64,000 nt of DNA, taken from NCBI GenBank assembly GCA_949299115.1, contig CASFZH010000016.1, positions 1-64,000 on the forward strand. Direction: 5' to 3'. Shown here one piece after another: positions 48,401 through 57,494 of the stretch; position 1 is the stretch's first letter, and each line of letters starts with the position of its first letter. A model generated the notes under the pieces. It was given only the letters and a program-made list of their open reading frames with translations, ran no database searches and was not told where the DNA came from. The position numbers and the translations under genes were made by a program. The DNA comes from an uncultured Helicobacter sp. (lineage in GTDB: Bacteria > Campylobacterota > Campylobacteria > Campylobacterales > Helicobacteraceae).

Positions 48401-48962
48401 GAAGTAAAATAGCAAGAGGAAACATTTGCTGAATAATATCGTTTGGGTTACTAATGCCATGTACATATAGTCTTTCAAATAAAGCAGAAAAAAATATCAT
48501 TCCTCCAAGCATAGCAATGATAGCCATAGCCTGTACAATGCCATTACCCCAAGTCAGATTTTCTTTGCCTACAAGTTCTTTGATATAGCCATATTTGGCA
48601 GGAGAGTAAACAGCTGCTTGCATACCCATAAATAATGTTGCATAAAATGCACCCCAAAAAAATCCAATATAATAAAAGACTAATATTATAGTCAGTAATA
48701 GCATGTTAGCAAAAGAACCATAACGCAGAATTTTGTTTTTTGGGAATTTATCACTTAAGAATCCAGAAGGAGAAAAAAGTAATACAAAAGGTAAAATAAT
48801 AAGCCCATTAGCAATAGAATTATAGATGAGATGTTGACTTTGGTCGAAAGTCTTATAAAGAATATTGAGCATTAAGATTTTATGCCCTAAGTCTATAAAG
48901 GCATTTATAAAGGTAACAATGATAAATGGTGTGAAGCCTTTTATGTAGTAGATTTTATGCAT
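45447..48962 (-). CDS. aas: Triple fusion: lysophospholipid transporter, acyltransferase and acyl-ACP ligase
   Basis: This 1,171-aa protein unites three functions used to reacylate lysophosphatidylethanolamine. Residues about 1-410 form an MFS flippase like LplT (GFTPFIIVTFINAFIDLG; LVLLFSPSGFLSDKFPKNK). About 440-620 form a PlsC domain with HX4D (GNHISFIDWA) and phosphate-binding FPEGIISRHG. About 640-1171 form an AMP-binding acyl-ACP/CoA synthetase with FSSGSEGIPKGVMLS, YEGYGATETTP and YKSGDKGYLDADG. E. coli has LplT separate from Aas, so the fusion makes a one-chain repair enzyme. TAGGAAC precedes ATG 48962. Confidence 0.9.
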   Translation of the reverse strand: MHKIYYIKGFTPFIIVTFINAFIDLGHKILMLNILYKTFDQSQHLIYNSIANGLIILPFVLLFSPSGFLSDKFPKNKILRYGSFANMLLLTIILVFYYIGFFWGAFYATLFMGMQAAVYSPAKYGYIKELVGKENLTWGNGIVQAMAIIAMLGGMIFFSALFERLYVHGISNPNDIIQQMFPLAILLLIFGGLEFILSFRLPTINTTRNIVFNTSQYIRGQLLQQNLKIIKKHRMVFLSVLFVAVFWAVAQLLTDIFPVYAKNVLSISDTSAVNAVIACSGFGIIVGSVIAGRYSKNYIETGLIPLGACIMFLVLVFFTAFHSLISIGILFFLFGLGGALYIIPLNALMQFYTDDKELGTVLAGNNFIQNIGMLLSLFVALMFGIKNLPVEWLFYISAVLSGIVMIYMIKMLPFSLVRILVSIAILQRYRLIVEGFNNIPQNGGVLMLGNHISFIDWAIVQMAVPKKVYFVMERSIYSRWYIKVFLDLFGIIPVSSLGSRGAIEQIQKRLVNGDIVCLFPEGIISRHGHLNEFKGGFEKIAQGIDENKAVILPFYIRGMWGSIFSRSNEQFRERKKSFTKRNVSIAFGEPLSLYTQKDKVKAKVFEMSFKAWEHQCQNSSTLAEAFIESCKRGGGDIAIIDAQSGSMSYRRLLTLCIMLSQDMKELSFAPLPKQTSPYSLPNDCIGVLLPSSLAGIICNFATLLAGKIVVNLNFTAGANAVKAAMQSTQITHIYTSKKFLNKLKEKGVEFDFSGVTLHFMEDIVDAIKNKKSIFILNLLITILMPTWLLKLLFARDSKIDSVCVILFSSGSEGIPKGVMLSNLNVMSNIAQIADVIHARNDECMLSSLPPFHAFGLTVTTFMPLIENMLAVTHADPTDSVGVAKAIAQNKVTIMCATSTLLGIYARNPKIDRVMFDSIRLTVAGAEKLKTEVRENYTMKFNKPIYEGYGATETTPVASVNLPDEFDATFWQVHRANKEGSVGMPLPGTAIRIVDYDTLEELPTGEHGLILIGGHQIMIGYLNDEEKTKEVIIEINGIRWYKSGDKGYLDADGFLHITDRYSRFAKIGGEMISLSNVEEEITKALKHKNISNEVKFCAVALEDSKKGEKIVLLLEVPDDTHDEIIEIIKKSDIIPLKKPSEYYVVDKIPVLGSGKIDLKTSKELAKSLMQKL

Positions 48963-49210
48963 GACAATAGTTCCTAACAAAATTAAATTAAACTAAATTG
49001 TAGCAAAAATTTATACTAAAATATCAAACCCGTTTTTCATTATTGCATACTTTGCTTACAAATTAATGCATAAAAATGATGTATATTTTTTACTCAAACT
49101 AAATCTCTAGTCTTTTTTGATGCTTGTTTTTTATCTCTATTTATTTTTGTTTTGTAGAATCTAAGTTTAAGCCTCTTTTTTGGCTATTTTATTAATTTGA
49201 AGGATAAGAA

Positions 49211-49783
49211 ATGACAAAAATAATACTTAGTACTGTTGTTGCCTGCTCTTTAGGTGTTGCTAATTTATATGCTGGTGCTTATAATATTGACAAAAGTCAT
49301 TCGGCAATTAACTTTAAAATTGGACATATGCTTGTATCAAGTGTCAGTGGCAGTTTTCCAAATTTTAGTGGGGAAGTAGAAATTGATAAAAAAACTAAAA
49401 CACTTGTAAAATTACAAGGCGAAATAGATATACTTACTGTTGATACTCGCAACAAAGATAGAGATAAACATTTACTCGGAGACGAGTATTTTGATGCAGG
49501 AAATTATCCTAAAGGCATTTTAAAAATGACAAAGTTCTCTAAAGAAAAAAATGGAATCAAAGTTGAAGCAGATCTTACTTTACGTGGGATAACAAAAAAA
49601 GTTGTTTTGCACGGGGATTTGAAGGGACCTGTTCAAAACCCAATGAATAAAAAAGAGATTTTCGGACTTAGTCTCGAAGGAACAATTAATCGTAAGGATT
49701 TTAATATTGGAAAAGACACCTCTGGTGCTACTATGGGTGAAGAAGTAGAGATTTCTATCAATTTAGAGCTTACTGCAAAATAA
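49211..49783 (+). CDS. YceI-family periplasmic lipocalin-like protein
   Basis: The 190-aa protein has a signal peptide (MTKIILSTVVACSLGVANLYA) and the YceI barrel, which binds polyisoprenoids in its family: YNIDKSHSAINFKIGHM, GSFPNFSGEVEID, DKHLLGDEYFDAGNYPKG and LTLRGITKKVVL. GAAGGATAAG precedes the ATG. The ligand in Helicobacter (possibly an isoprenoid quinone precursor) is inferred. Stands alone. Confidence 0.9.
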   Translation: MTKIILSTVVACSLGVANLYAGAYNIDKSHSAINFKIGHMLVSSVSGSFPNFSGEVEIDKKTKTLVKLQGEIDILTVDTRNKDRDKHLLGDEYFDAGNYPKGILKMTKFSKEKNGIKVEADLTLRGITKKVVLHGDLKGPVQNPMNKKEIFGLSLEGTINRKDFNIGKDTSGATMGEEVEISINLELTAK

Positions 49784-50209
49784 TAGTTGATTATGAATTG
49801 CATGTAGCTTATTTAATTTAGCAAAAAATTAGATGTAGTGCAATAAGTTTTTTTAACTGTGTAGTAAGATTAATTATGAGGTTCTACGATTTGATTGTAC
49901 TGCAAATATTCTTTCTGTTTCTACAACAATAACAATTACAAGCTGTGTTCTCGATAATATAATTATTTTATTCTTTTCTGACATAGCTATAATTAATAGT
50001 TATTTCTTTTTTAATTTGATGGATTTTATGCAAATATTGCACTATTGAAATCTAGGTTTAGAATTGAGATTTATTAAAATATGCTCTATAAGTTGTTTTT
50101 AGCGTATTTTAAGTTATGTTATTATATAATAATAAGATACTTTGTGAGTAGGGGGGATAAATCCGAAAACGGGTAGTGTTATTTTATTTTTTTATTATAA
50201 GGATATACT
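49784..50209. other. Leader region upstream of atpE
   Basis: No gene. A good -10 (TATAAT) at 50125-50130 serves atpE, and TAAGGATATACT at 50196-50207 is its ribosome site. Confidence 0.5.
50125..50130 (+). promoter_or_regulatory. -10 box of atpE
   Basis: TATAAT in the context ATTATATAATAATAAG, 80 nt before the ATG; sigma-80 type. Confidence 0.55.
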
Positions 50210-50527
50210 ATGAAAAAACTTTTTGTTATGTTTTTTGCATGTATGGGTATCGCATTAGCGACAGATGGTATTTCTGGGACAGACTTTATTAAAGGGCTTT
50301 CAGTTCTTGCAGGTGTGGTTGGATTAGGTATCGCTGCTTTAGGTGGTGGTATTGGTATGGGGCATGCGGCTTCAGCAGCTATTTCTGGCACAGCAAGGAA
50401 TCCAGCATTAGGTTCTAAACTCCAAACTACGATGTTTATTGCGATTGCTTTAATTGAGGCTCAAGTTATTTATACATTAGTATTTGCCGTTATTGCAATA
50501 TATGTGAATCCTTATTTGCAAGGTTAA
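50210..50527 (+). CDS. atpE: ATP synthase F0 subunit c
   Basis: Subunit c forms the rotor ring. The 105-aa product has a cleavable-looking leader (MKKLFVMFFACMGIALA), as in other epsilonproteobacteria, and two helices with the loop SGTARNPAL (about residues 64-72). The second helix has the proton-binding acidic residue in FIAIALIEAQVIYTL (Glu at about 85). It stands apart from any other atp gene. A hairpin at 50563-50587 follows. Confidence 0.93.
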   Translation: MKKLFVMFFACMGIALATDGISGTDFIKGLSVLAGVVGLGIAALGGGIGMGHAASAAISGTARNPALGSKLQTTMFIAIALIEAQVIYTLVFAVIAIYVNPYLQG

Positions 50528-50562
50528 TTTAAATCCCAATTATTTTTAATTTGCAATAAAAA

Positions 50563-50587
50563 TAGATTCTATACCGTATAGAATCTA
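50563..50587. terminator. Hairpin after atpE
   Basis: TAGATTCTATA and TAGATTCTATA's reverse complement TATAGAATCTA form a perfect 11-bp stem with loop CCG. It ends 2 nt before tRNA-Leu and has no U run, so it might instead separate or process the tRNA transcript. Confidence 0.5.
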
Positions 50588-50589
50588 TT

Positions 50590-50673
50590 GCGCTGGTGGT
50601 GGAATGGTAGACACACCATCTTGAGGGGGTGGCGGAGAAATCCGTGTGAGTTCAAGTCTCACTCAGCGCACCA
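50590..50673 (+). tRNA. tRNA-Leu (GAG)
   Basis: Acceptor GCGCTGG pairs with TCAGCGC; encoded ACCA end. Anticodon loop CTTGAGG gives GAG. The long variable arm (GGCGGAGAAATCCGT) is of type II tRNA. Confidence 0.93.
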
Positions 50674-50755
50674 TTTTTCGGTTAATATCAATGCTGAAGT
50701 TGTTTTTGTTTTTTTTTTTTTGAAAATTATTTATGCTTAAATTTAAATATGATTT

Positions 50756-50842
50756 GCCGGAGTGGTGAAACTGGTAGACGCGCTAGACTCAAAATCTAGT
50801 AAGGGAAACCTTGTGTCGGTTCGAGTCCGACCTTCGGCACCA
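50756..50842 (+). tRNA. tRNA-Leu (CAA)
   Basis: Acceptor GCCGGAG pairs with CTTCGGC; encoded ACCA. The stem CTAGA/TCTAG encloses the loop CTCAAAA, anticodon CAA. Long variable arm of type II tRNA. Confidence 0.93.
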
Positions 50843-50856
50843 TTTTCAAATTGTTA

Positions 50857-50933
50857 GTCCTGATAGCTCAGTTGGATAGAGCGTAAGATTCCTAATCTTA
50901 AGGTCATGGGTTCAAATCCCTTTCGGGACACCA
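50857..50933 (+). tRNA. tRNA-Arg (CCU)
   Basis: Acceptor GTCCTGA pairs with TCGGGAC; encoded ACCA. The stem TAAGA/TCTTA encloses TTCCTAA, anticodon CCT. T arm ATGGGTTCAAATCCCTT. Confidence 0.93.
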
Positions 50934-51052
50934 TTAACCCTAATCTTTTATCCACTTTAATACGTATTAATTTAGTAATATAAAATAAGTAAAAGCTTGT
51001 GATTGTGAAAATATTTTTAATCAATCCAATAATGCGTTGCATAGTATGAAAG

Positions 51053-51931
51053 TTATTGTAATTTCTTTTTAAATTCAAACAGTCCAAATACTCCTGCATT
51101 AAGAATGTCTGGTATAGAATTGTAATTATTTTGATATATTTGTAATTTGTTATTGCAATATTGCATACATATAGCTATATCAAATCCTTGGATATAACCC
51201 ATTTCAATAATATCCATAGAATCCAATGTATCAATGATGGTTTGCGGACGATATACTCTATGAGCGTTGAAACATACTTTATCTTTTTTCCCGACTGGTA
51301 CACTTATATATAGTTTACCTTTTGGTTTTAGTTTTCTTTGAAAAGATTTTAAGGCTTTTTCCCATCCCATAGGGTCGATAGAATCACCATATCTACCTAA
51401 TCCAAAATGTTCTATACTGCATAAAGCTGATAGGGATTCTATGCTATTATCTGGTATATATTCTAATTTGGTGGCATCGGCTTGGGTATAAGTTACCCCC
51501 CCCCCCCCGTCATTTAAAAATTTTGTATCAAAGTCATTATTCATACAACGAATATCAATAAGTTGTATTTTTTGTTTCATGCTCAAAAGATGAGCGATAA
51601 ATCCAGCAACAGATGACCCAACATCATAATGTACATTTGGTTTATGTTCATAAACTTTCCTAGCCCCCCAAATATCTTGAATAAAATATTCATTATCTAA
51701 ACTACCGTTGACATTATATTTATCATTTTTACAAATATAATCATATTCTTTCCTGATTTCAAATCGTGAGTCTGTGTTTAATTTAAGATAAACTTGTCTA
51801 TCATGTTCTATTTCATCGTTAGTCATACTTTTTATTGGGCTACATGGATTCCAATTATCAATTAATCCCATTTTATCGGCTAATTGTCGCAATGGTCTTT
51901 TAATTTCTCGAATAATTTTTTTGCTAATCAT
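51053..51931 (-). CDS. SAM-dependent methyltransferase (DUF268-like) with in-frame G13 tract
   Basis: A 292-aa class I methyltransferase-like protein of the DUF268 kind found in glycan gene clusters. It has VHYDVGSSVAGFIAHLL (motif I), IQLIDIRC (motif II), EYIPDNSIESLSALCSIEHF (motif IV region) and KPKGKLYISVPVGKKDKVCF. At 51496-51508 the coding strand carries G13, read as GAC GGG GGG GGG GGG GTA, so the present length is in frame (on). AAGGATTAAA precedes ATG 51931. Probably methylates a sugar or glycan acceptor; the substrate is unknown. Confidence 0.8.
   Translation of the reverse strand: MISKKIIREIKRPLRQLADKMGLIDNWNPCSPIKSMTNDEIEHDRQVYLKLNTDSRFEIRKEYDYICKNDKYNVNGSLDNEYFIQDIWGARKVYEHKPNVHYDVGSSVAGFIAHLLSMKQKIQLIDIRCMNNDFDTKFLNDGGGGVTYTQADATKLEYIPDNSIESLSALCSIEHFGLGRYGDSIDPMGWEKALKSFQRKLKPKGKLYISVPVGKKDKVCFNAHRVYRPQTIIDTLDSMDIIEMGYIQGFDIAICMQYCNNKLQIYQNNYNSIPDILNAGVFGLFEFKKKLQ
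51496..51508. repeat. Homopolymer C13 (minus-strand G13) contingency tract
   Basis: Thirteen C on the plus strand, within the methyltransferase at 51053-51931. Here thirteen keeps the frame open, unlike the other two tracts. Confidence 0.9.
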
Positions 51932-52791
51932 TTTAATCCTTCAATCTTTTATTCTGTATTAGAATTATATCATATTTGGATTGTGTTTTTGTGGCATTTG
52001 CTTTTTTTACTTATTGTCTATTAATAATCGAAATCAAAGATATAAAAGTAGTTTTGATTTTGTAATGATAGTTTCAAAATTTATCTTGGGCAGATGAAGC
52101 ATATAACCATATATCTATTTTGCAGTATTTTGTTTAATAATTAGAATAGCATTCTACATTATGGTTTTAAAGTAGAGCTTTTGCATATCCATAAGATATG
52201 AAACTGTAAGTATTTTTTATTTTGTCTAGAGTAGAGGATACCGTAATCTTTATTTTATATATATTTATAGTATTTATGATATCTAATTCTGATAGATACA
52301 TGTTTGAATCGACGTAATTTATTGATAATAAGAGTGCTTGATGAAAGGGGTATAAGATTTAATGACTCCATTTTTTAGAATGATTAGTAATATTAATAAA
52401 ATTAAGATTATCCAATAATGAAAATGAGGATTTTTGTGATTATACTATGTATTATAAAATGCTCTTGGAATCTGTAATTTTATGTATATCAATTCAATAA
52501 ATGACAAATAAATAATTATGGTCAATGGTTGATTATGAAGAATCTTTTTATTTCATTGTATAAAATAACAATAATAGAGAAGTTATGGGTATGGGAATAG
52601 AAGTTTTTAATATGAATTATAAAATCAAAAAGATATATTATTATAATAATTTATATTATATTGTTATAAATATTATTTTTTGTATAATTTTCAGAATTTA
52701 CTATAAAATTAATCGAAAATATAAAATGTTATTACATTTTTAAAATAAAAAACACACGAATTAATTGCTAAAAAAGCAACTTATTCTAATT
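51932..52791. other. Gene-free AT-rich stretch
   Basis: No gene, RNA or repeat recognised. Very AT-rich near 52620-52720. Confidence 0.45.
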
Positions 52792-53604
52792 TTAAATATA
52801 ATAATCTTCAAAAATATTCATTTTTGCTAAGAATTGACGCACACGTTCATGACTTGGATTATTAAAAAAATCATGCGGCGACTTTTCTTCCACAATCATA
52901 CCATCAGCCATAAAAACAATTCTATCGGCGATAGCACGTGCAAATTTTAATTCATGGGTAACAATGAGCATGGTTTTATCGTGAATGGTTTTAATTGTTT
53001 CTAGCACCTCTCCAACAAGCTCTGGGTCAAGAGCGGATGTTGGTTCATCAAAAAGTATAATTTCTGGATTGAATGCTAACGCTCTAGCAATTCCAACTCT
53101 TTGGGCTTGCCCACCGCTAAGCTCATGAGTATACATTAAAGCCTTTTCTTGTAATCCAACTTTTGCTAGATATTCCATGGCTATTTCATGGGCTTTCTTT
53201 TTGGGAATCTTCTTGACTACAATAAGAGCTTCAGCCACATTCTCTAAACAATTCTTATTAATAAATAAATTATGATGTTGAAATACCATAGCACTTTTTT
53301 GACGTAAGGCTACTACTTCATGTTTTAAAAATTTGGCATAATTGAAAGTTATATTATCAATGCGTATAGTCCCACTTTGTGGGTATTCAAGTAAATTTAT
53401 GCTACGTAATAAAGTACTTTTGCCAGCTCCACTTGGTCCAATTATGGCAATGATTTCACCTCTTTGAATTTTGAGATTAATATTTTTTAAAATAGCCTTA
53501 TTTCCAAAATTTTTATGGATATTGATAATTTCTATCATAGGTTTTGATGTAGATGTTTGCTGTATTACTCGTGATTTTATTGATAAAGATTCTTTATTTA
53601 TCAT
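52792..53604 (-). CDS. Polar amino-acid ABC transporter ATP-binding protein
   Basis: A 270-aa ATPase of the GlnQ/HisP group. Walker A GPSGAGKSTLL (about 55-65), Q-loop VFQHHNLF, signature LSGGQAQRVGIARAL (about 162-176), Walker B ILFDEPTSALDP and H-loop LIVTHELKFAR are all present. AGGAAAAAAT precedes ATG 53604, giving 22 extra residues before the usual MIEIINIHKNF start (53538). It overlaps the permease by 11 nt. Confidence 0.92.
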   Translation of the reverse strand: MINKESLSIKSRVIQQTSTSKPMIEIINIHKNFGNKAILKNINLKIQRGEIIAIIGPSGAGKSTLLRSINLLEYPQSGTIRIDNITFNYAKFLKHEVVALRQKSAMVFQHHNLFINKNCLENVAEALIVVKKIPKKKAHEIAMEYLAKVGLQEKALMYTHELSGGQAQRVGIARALAFNPEIILFDEPTSALDPELVGEVLETIKTIHDKTMLIVTHELKFARAIADRIVFMADGMIVEEKSPHDFFNNPSHERVRQFLAKMNIFEDYYI

Positions 53605-54289
53605 ATTTTTTCCTAAAACGTGTGAAATATTTTTCAGTTCTAAAAAAAATCCATTCTAATATTACTACTAATCCCCAATACATCAGTGCTGCCATAAAAT
53701 ATACTTCTAGAAATTTGGAGCTTCTCCCAGATTCTATATCGGCTAATCCCATGAGTTCAGGGACAGTAATAATTGACGCAAGTGCAGTATTTTTGATTTG
53801 CATAATAAAAAAATTCAAAAGATTTGGTAGGGTAATCATCAAAGCTTGTGGCAAGATAATACGTCTTAATGCTTGAGAGGTTGTCATGCCTAATGAGTAA
53901 GCTGCTTCACTTTGACCCTTGTCTACTGCTAAGAGTGCAGAACGAAATATTTCAGTAAGATATCCACTCGCATAGAGTGAAAACACTACGAGAGCATAAT
54001 ATATTGCATCTACAGAGCCAAAATCTAAATCAAGCCCCAAAGATTTAAAAAATATGGGGATTCCATAATAAAACATAAAAAGTTGCACAAGAAGTGGTGT
54101 GCCTCTAAAAAATGAAATGTATAGTATTACGATTTGATTCAAAACAGGGATTTTATAAAGTCGAATAAGTGCCATTATAAAACCAAGTATTCCACCTACA
54201 ATAAATGAGAATAATGCAATGAAAAAAGTCATTGGAATGCCGGGTGCTAAACGTAATGCTACGTCAAAGAAATATGTTGTATCAAACAT
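53594..54289 (-). CDS. Polar amino-acid ABC transporter permease
   Basis: A 231-aa HisM/GlnP-type permease with five membrane helices. GIPMTFFIALFSFIVGGILG is the first, FFRGTPLLVQLFMFYYGIP the conserved RGTPLLVQ, and SEAAYSLGMTTSQALRRIIL the EAA cytoplasmic loop. A TTG at 54310 would add seven residues; ATG 54289 (MFDTTYF) is chosen. No periplasmic binding protein lies next to it. Confidence 0.9.
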   Translation of the reverse strand: MFDTTYFFDVALRLAPGIPMTFFIALFSFIVGGILGFIMALIRLYKIPVLNQIVILYISFFRGTPLLVQLFMFYYGIPIFFKSLGLDLDFGSVDAIYYALVVFSLYASGYLTEIFRSALLAVDKGQSEAAYSLGMTTSQALRRIILPQALMITLPNLLNFFIMQIKNTALASIITVPELMGLADIESGRSSKFLEVYFMAALMYWGLVVILEWIFFRTEKYFTRFRKKYDK

Positions 54290-55765
54290 TGTTATATTGT
54301 ATCCTCTCAATAATTCTATAATATTTAAAATATTATTATTTTTTAATCGTAATTTTTACAAAAATAAGAATAACTAATGTTGTAAGGATACCATATTTTG
54401 TTTAATTTAATATCTATCGAGATAAACATGTGATTTTTTATATTGAAAAATAGAATCTAAATTCTAAAAAATATTTAATAATTAGTAATTTAAATATAAA
54501 TTATATTTAAAATTATAGAATACTAGAAAATTTAAAATATTCAATCCTTTTGATAAGTTTTGTGGAGATTTTCAGTTAATCTATTGAAATATTTTGGTTT
54601 GCTGAATTTTATGCCAGTGATTTTAAAAAATATTTTACATGCTAGATATGATGCTGTTGTGTATATTGTGAAATTCTTAGAATCTAAAGTAATAATATTA
54701 TCCGAGATTCTAAAGATTCTATGTTGTTTCTAATTGATTCTGTATTGCATGAAATTCTTGATTCTATCATATTCAGCCTTCCATCACGTCATGTTGAACG
54801 ATAGCGAAATGTTTAAAGTGCTTAAGATTCTTATGTGATTGTAGATTCTCAAATCTATAGTGTTTATTCTTTGAGTGAAACACGTTTAATTTTTTCAGTT
54901 ATTACTTTAGAATGACAAGAAGAATATTTAGAGTGTTGGAATCTTGTATATTGAGAGAAATAGAAATATATTTTTTGGATTCTGCCTATAGATTCTCTCA
55001 TTTCAATGCACACAAGGTTAGAATGACTGAGATAAATATCAGATGACTGCTTTTTGATTCTATATTCATTCGAAAAGCAAGCATAATCAAGGCTAGATTT
55101 TCAATGCTATTAGCATTTATGGAATCTTTCATTAGGTTTTATAAGATTATAAATAATTATATTGTAAATTTGAGTATTTTTCATATCATAATACTATTAA
55201 TATTATATAATATAAATTTTCAGTATCATTGGTATTATCCTTTAGATATATAGGAGAAAACTTTATACGATACTATATCTGACTAACACAACTAGATAAG
55301 ATTTTATATTGTGTAAGTGATAAAGAAATAAATTGTAGATATTCAAAATTAAAGAATTTTATAATTACAAAATTTCTAAAAACAAAATAGAAAACAAGAT
55401 TCCAATAATTTCTAACATGAAACAGATTCTATTGTTTACAAATTAATAAGAAGCAAAATAAAACGCTATAAAACAATGAGGTATCGTATAGTCTTAGTGG
55501 TTTTTCATGTTCTCTTTAATTAACATTATTGCAAAACGTTAGATAGATGATTGCGTGTAGGCTATACTCAATTATGTGTCTAATGTGTAATTCGTGACTC
55601 AACACTTACTCTTGAGTTTATAGATAATGAGGTGATACTAATTAGTTTGAATACAAAATTTTGCACGTCTTTGTGATACAATATGCAATGTAAAAGACAA
55701 TGACGCATTGATTTGAAGATTCATATAATCGCTATTTTACCACACGACATTTAGGAAATATATCA
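54290..55765. other. 1.5-kb gene-free stretch with decayed repeats
   Basis: No open frame of coding character. It contains diverged hairpin-repeat pieces (near 54795-54820, GTCATGTTGAACGATAGCG; 54905-54920 TTAGAATGACAAG; 55008-55020 GTTAGAATGACTGAG) and numerous AGATTCT words. The strongly AT-rich left part precedes the permease. Confidence 0.5.
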
Positions 55766-57463
55766 ATGAAATATTGTATTAGTATAAATATTCCATATTA
55801 TCTCAAAAAAATATTGCAAATATTAGAGCTTAATAATTTTGAGGCATTTATTGTTGGAGGGTGCATTCGAGATAGTATACTTGGATTAGATCCAAAAGAT
55901 TGGGATATTGCGACTAATGCCACGCCTAGTGACCTCACTGCCATATTTCAAACATATAATATAAAGAAGCATTTTACCATTCTGCCTCTTGCACCACAAC
56001 ACGGCACATTAGGTATCAAGCCAAAAAGAAGTAAAAGTGTGTATGAAATCACAACATATAGAATCGATGGGCAATATAGTGATTCTCGTAGACCAGATTC
56101 TATAACATTTACCCAAGATATTGCATTAGATCTAGCAAGACGAGATTTTAGTGTAAATGCTATGGCATGTTGTCTTGTGCATTTTACTTCATGTAAGGAT
56201 AGACAAAGTTTTAATTACATGCTATTGCATTATAAGGTATCCATGCTAACTCCCATAACCCATATACTTAGAAAATACATCATGTATCACAATATACCAA
56301 ACATTACTTTACAAGATATTGCACAACCGCACATGACATCAGATTCGAATCGCACTTCCTCACATTGTGTGTGTGTCATGTGGCTCTATGACCCTTTTCA
56401 TGGGATTCGGGATTTAACCCTACGACGTATTGTTTGTGTTGGCAATGCGACACTTCGTTTTCAAGAAGATGCTTTACGTATTATGCGGGCTCTCCGATTC
56501 CTTGCGACATTACCACAATGTTTTTCTCTTGAGACCCATACAAGAGTTGCTCTTTGTATTTTTGCTCCAGCCCTAACCAATATCGCCAAAGAACGCATAT
56601 TAATTGAATTTCATAAGCTTCTTTTGGGAGATTATGCTTCACAGGTGCTTTCACTATATCGGCATATCATTATGCTACCATTTAGTATGCTGCATGTCCT
56701 TTTTATGAAGCAATTTAGCCTAAATTGCAAAGCTTTGCAACACGCACCAAAAAATCTCGTCTTACGCCTTGCTATATTATATAATCCATTTCCTTATAAT
56801 ACAAGGCATTGGTATGATAATAATTATAAGGCATTGCAATACTATTATTCACGCATACCAATACATTTAAAAGAGTTACGTTATGACAAGAAAACGATAA
56901 AATATGTTACAACAATCCTTTGTATGCCAATAATAACGTGGCATAATGCTATATCACTAAAAAAAATGCTATATAAGTATGGTAAGGAATATGTGGCACA
57001 ATGGCTCACTATGTATAATACGATACAAAGTACCTTAGAATCCAAAACAAAACTATTTTATCCGCACACATACATAGCAACATTGCATTCTCGCATTAAT
57101 ATAAAATCAGCATATTTTGTTGACATAGGTTTTATACAGTTGGATTACATGGCACTAAAAATTCATGCGTGTTATAGAACACCTGCCCCCTTTTCTTTAC
57201 GCAAACATATACAATACCTCCTTTCGTTATACGATACCATCATGCTTTATAACGAATGTTATAGTATAGCACAGTTGCCAATCAATGGTACAGATATTCG
57301 AAATATAGCCAAACATATCGGAGTGAAAATTGTGGGTAGGGATATTGGTAATATATTGCACCATATTCTTATATTAGTAATTTATGGCAAGTGTCAATGT
57401 CAAAGAGAAACTTTGCTACATATTGCAAAAGATTTGTTATACTCTAAGCTAGACTTATCATAA
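55766..57463 (+). CDS. cca: CCA tRNA nucleotidyltransferase / poly(A)-polymerase family
   Basis: Adds or repairs the tRNA 3' CCA end. The 565 aa show the class II nucleotidyltransferase head FIVGGCIRDSILGLDPKDWD (GG..RD, and the metal DxD as DWD), ITTYRIDGQY and LARRDFSVNAMA (RRDF.iNA), then the helical body with FQEDALRIMRALRFLATL. It is longer than typical CCA enzymes (about 400 aa), with inserts near residues 145-205. All the encoded tRNAs in this window already have CCA, so it would act mainly in repair. Confidence 0.88.
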   Translation: MKYCISINIPYYLKKILQILELNNFEAFIVGGCIRDSILGLDPKDWDIATNATPSDLTAIFQTYNIKKHFTILPLAPQHGTLGIKPKRSKSVYEITTYRIDGQYSDSRRPDSITFTQDIALDLARRDFSVNAMACCLVHFTSCKDRQSFNYMLLHYKVSMLTPITHILRKYIMYHNIPNITLQDIAQPHMTSDSNRTSSHCVCVMWLYDPFHGIRDLTLRRIVCVGNATLRFQEDALRIMRALRFLATLPQCFSLETHTRVALCIFAPALTNIAKERILIEFHKLLLGDYASQVLSLYRHIIMLPFSMLHVLFMKQFSLNCKALQHAPKNLVLRLAILYNPFPYNTRHWYDNNYKALQYYYSRIPIHLKELRYDKKTIKYVTTILCMPIITWHNAISLKKMLYKYGKEYVAQWLTMYNTIQSTLESKTKLFYPHTYIATLHSRINIKSAYFVDIGFIQLDYMALKIHACYRTPAPFSLRKHIQYLLSLYDTIMLYNECYSIAQLPINGTDIRNIAKHIGVKIVGRDIGNILHHILILVIYGKCQCQRETLLHIAKDLLYSKLDLS

Positions 57464-57494
57464 TTGCATATCATTTTGATTGAAAGGAATCTTT

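Noticed and set aside
50709-50721. T13 run between tRNA-Leu genes as a contingency tract
   Set aside because: It follows the tRNA 3' end and touches no coding or promoter element; more likely part of a transcription stop or neutral.
50854-51099. 81-codon minus-strand frame
   Set aside because: It runs antisense through tRNA-Arg; the GFEP-like residues are the usual artefact of translating a tRNA.
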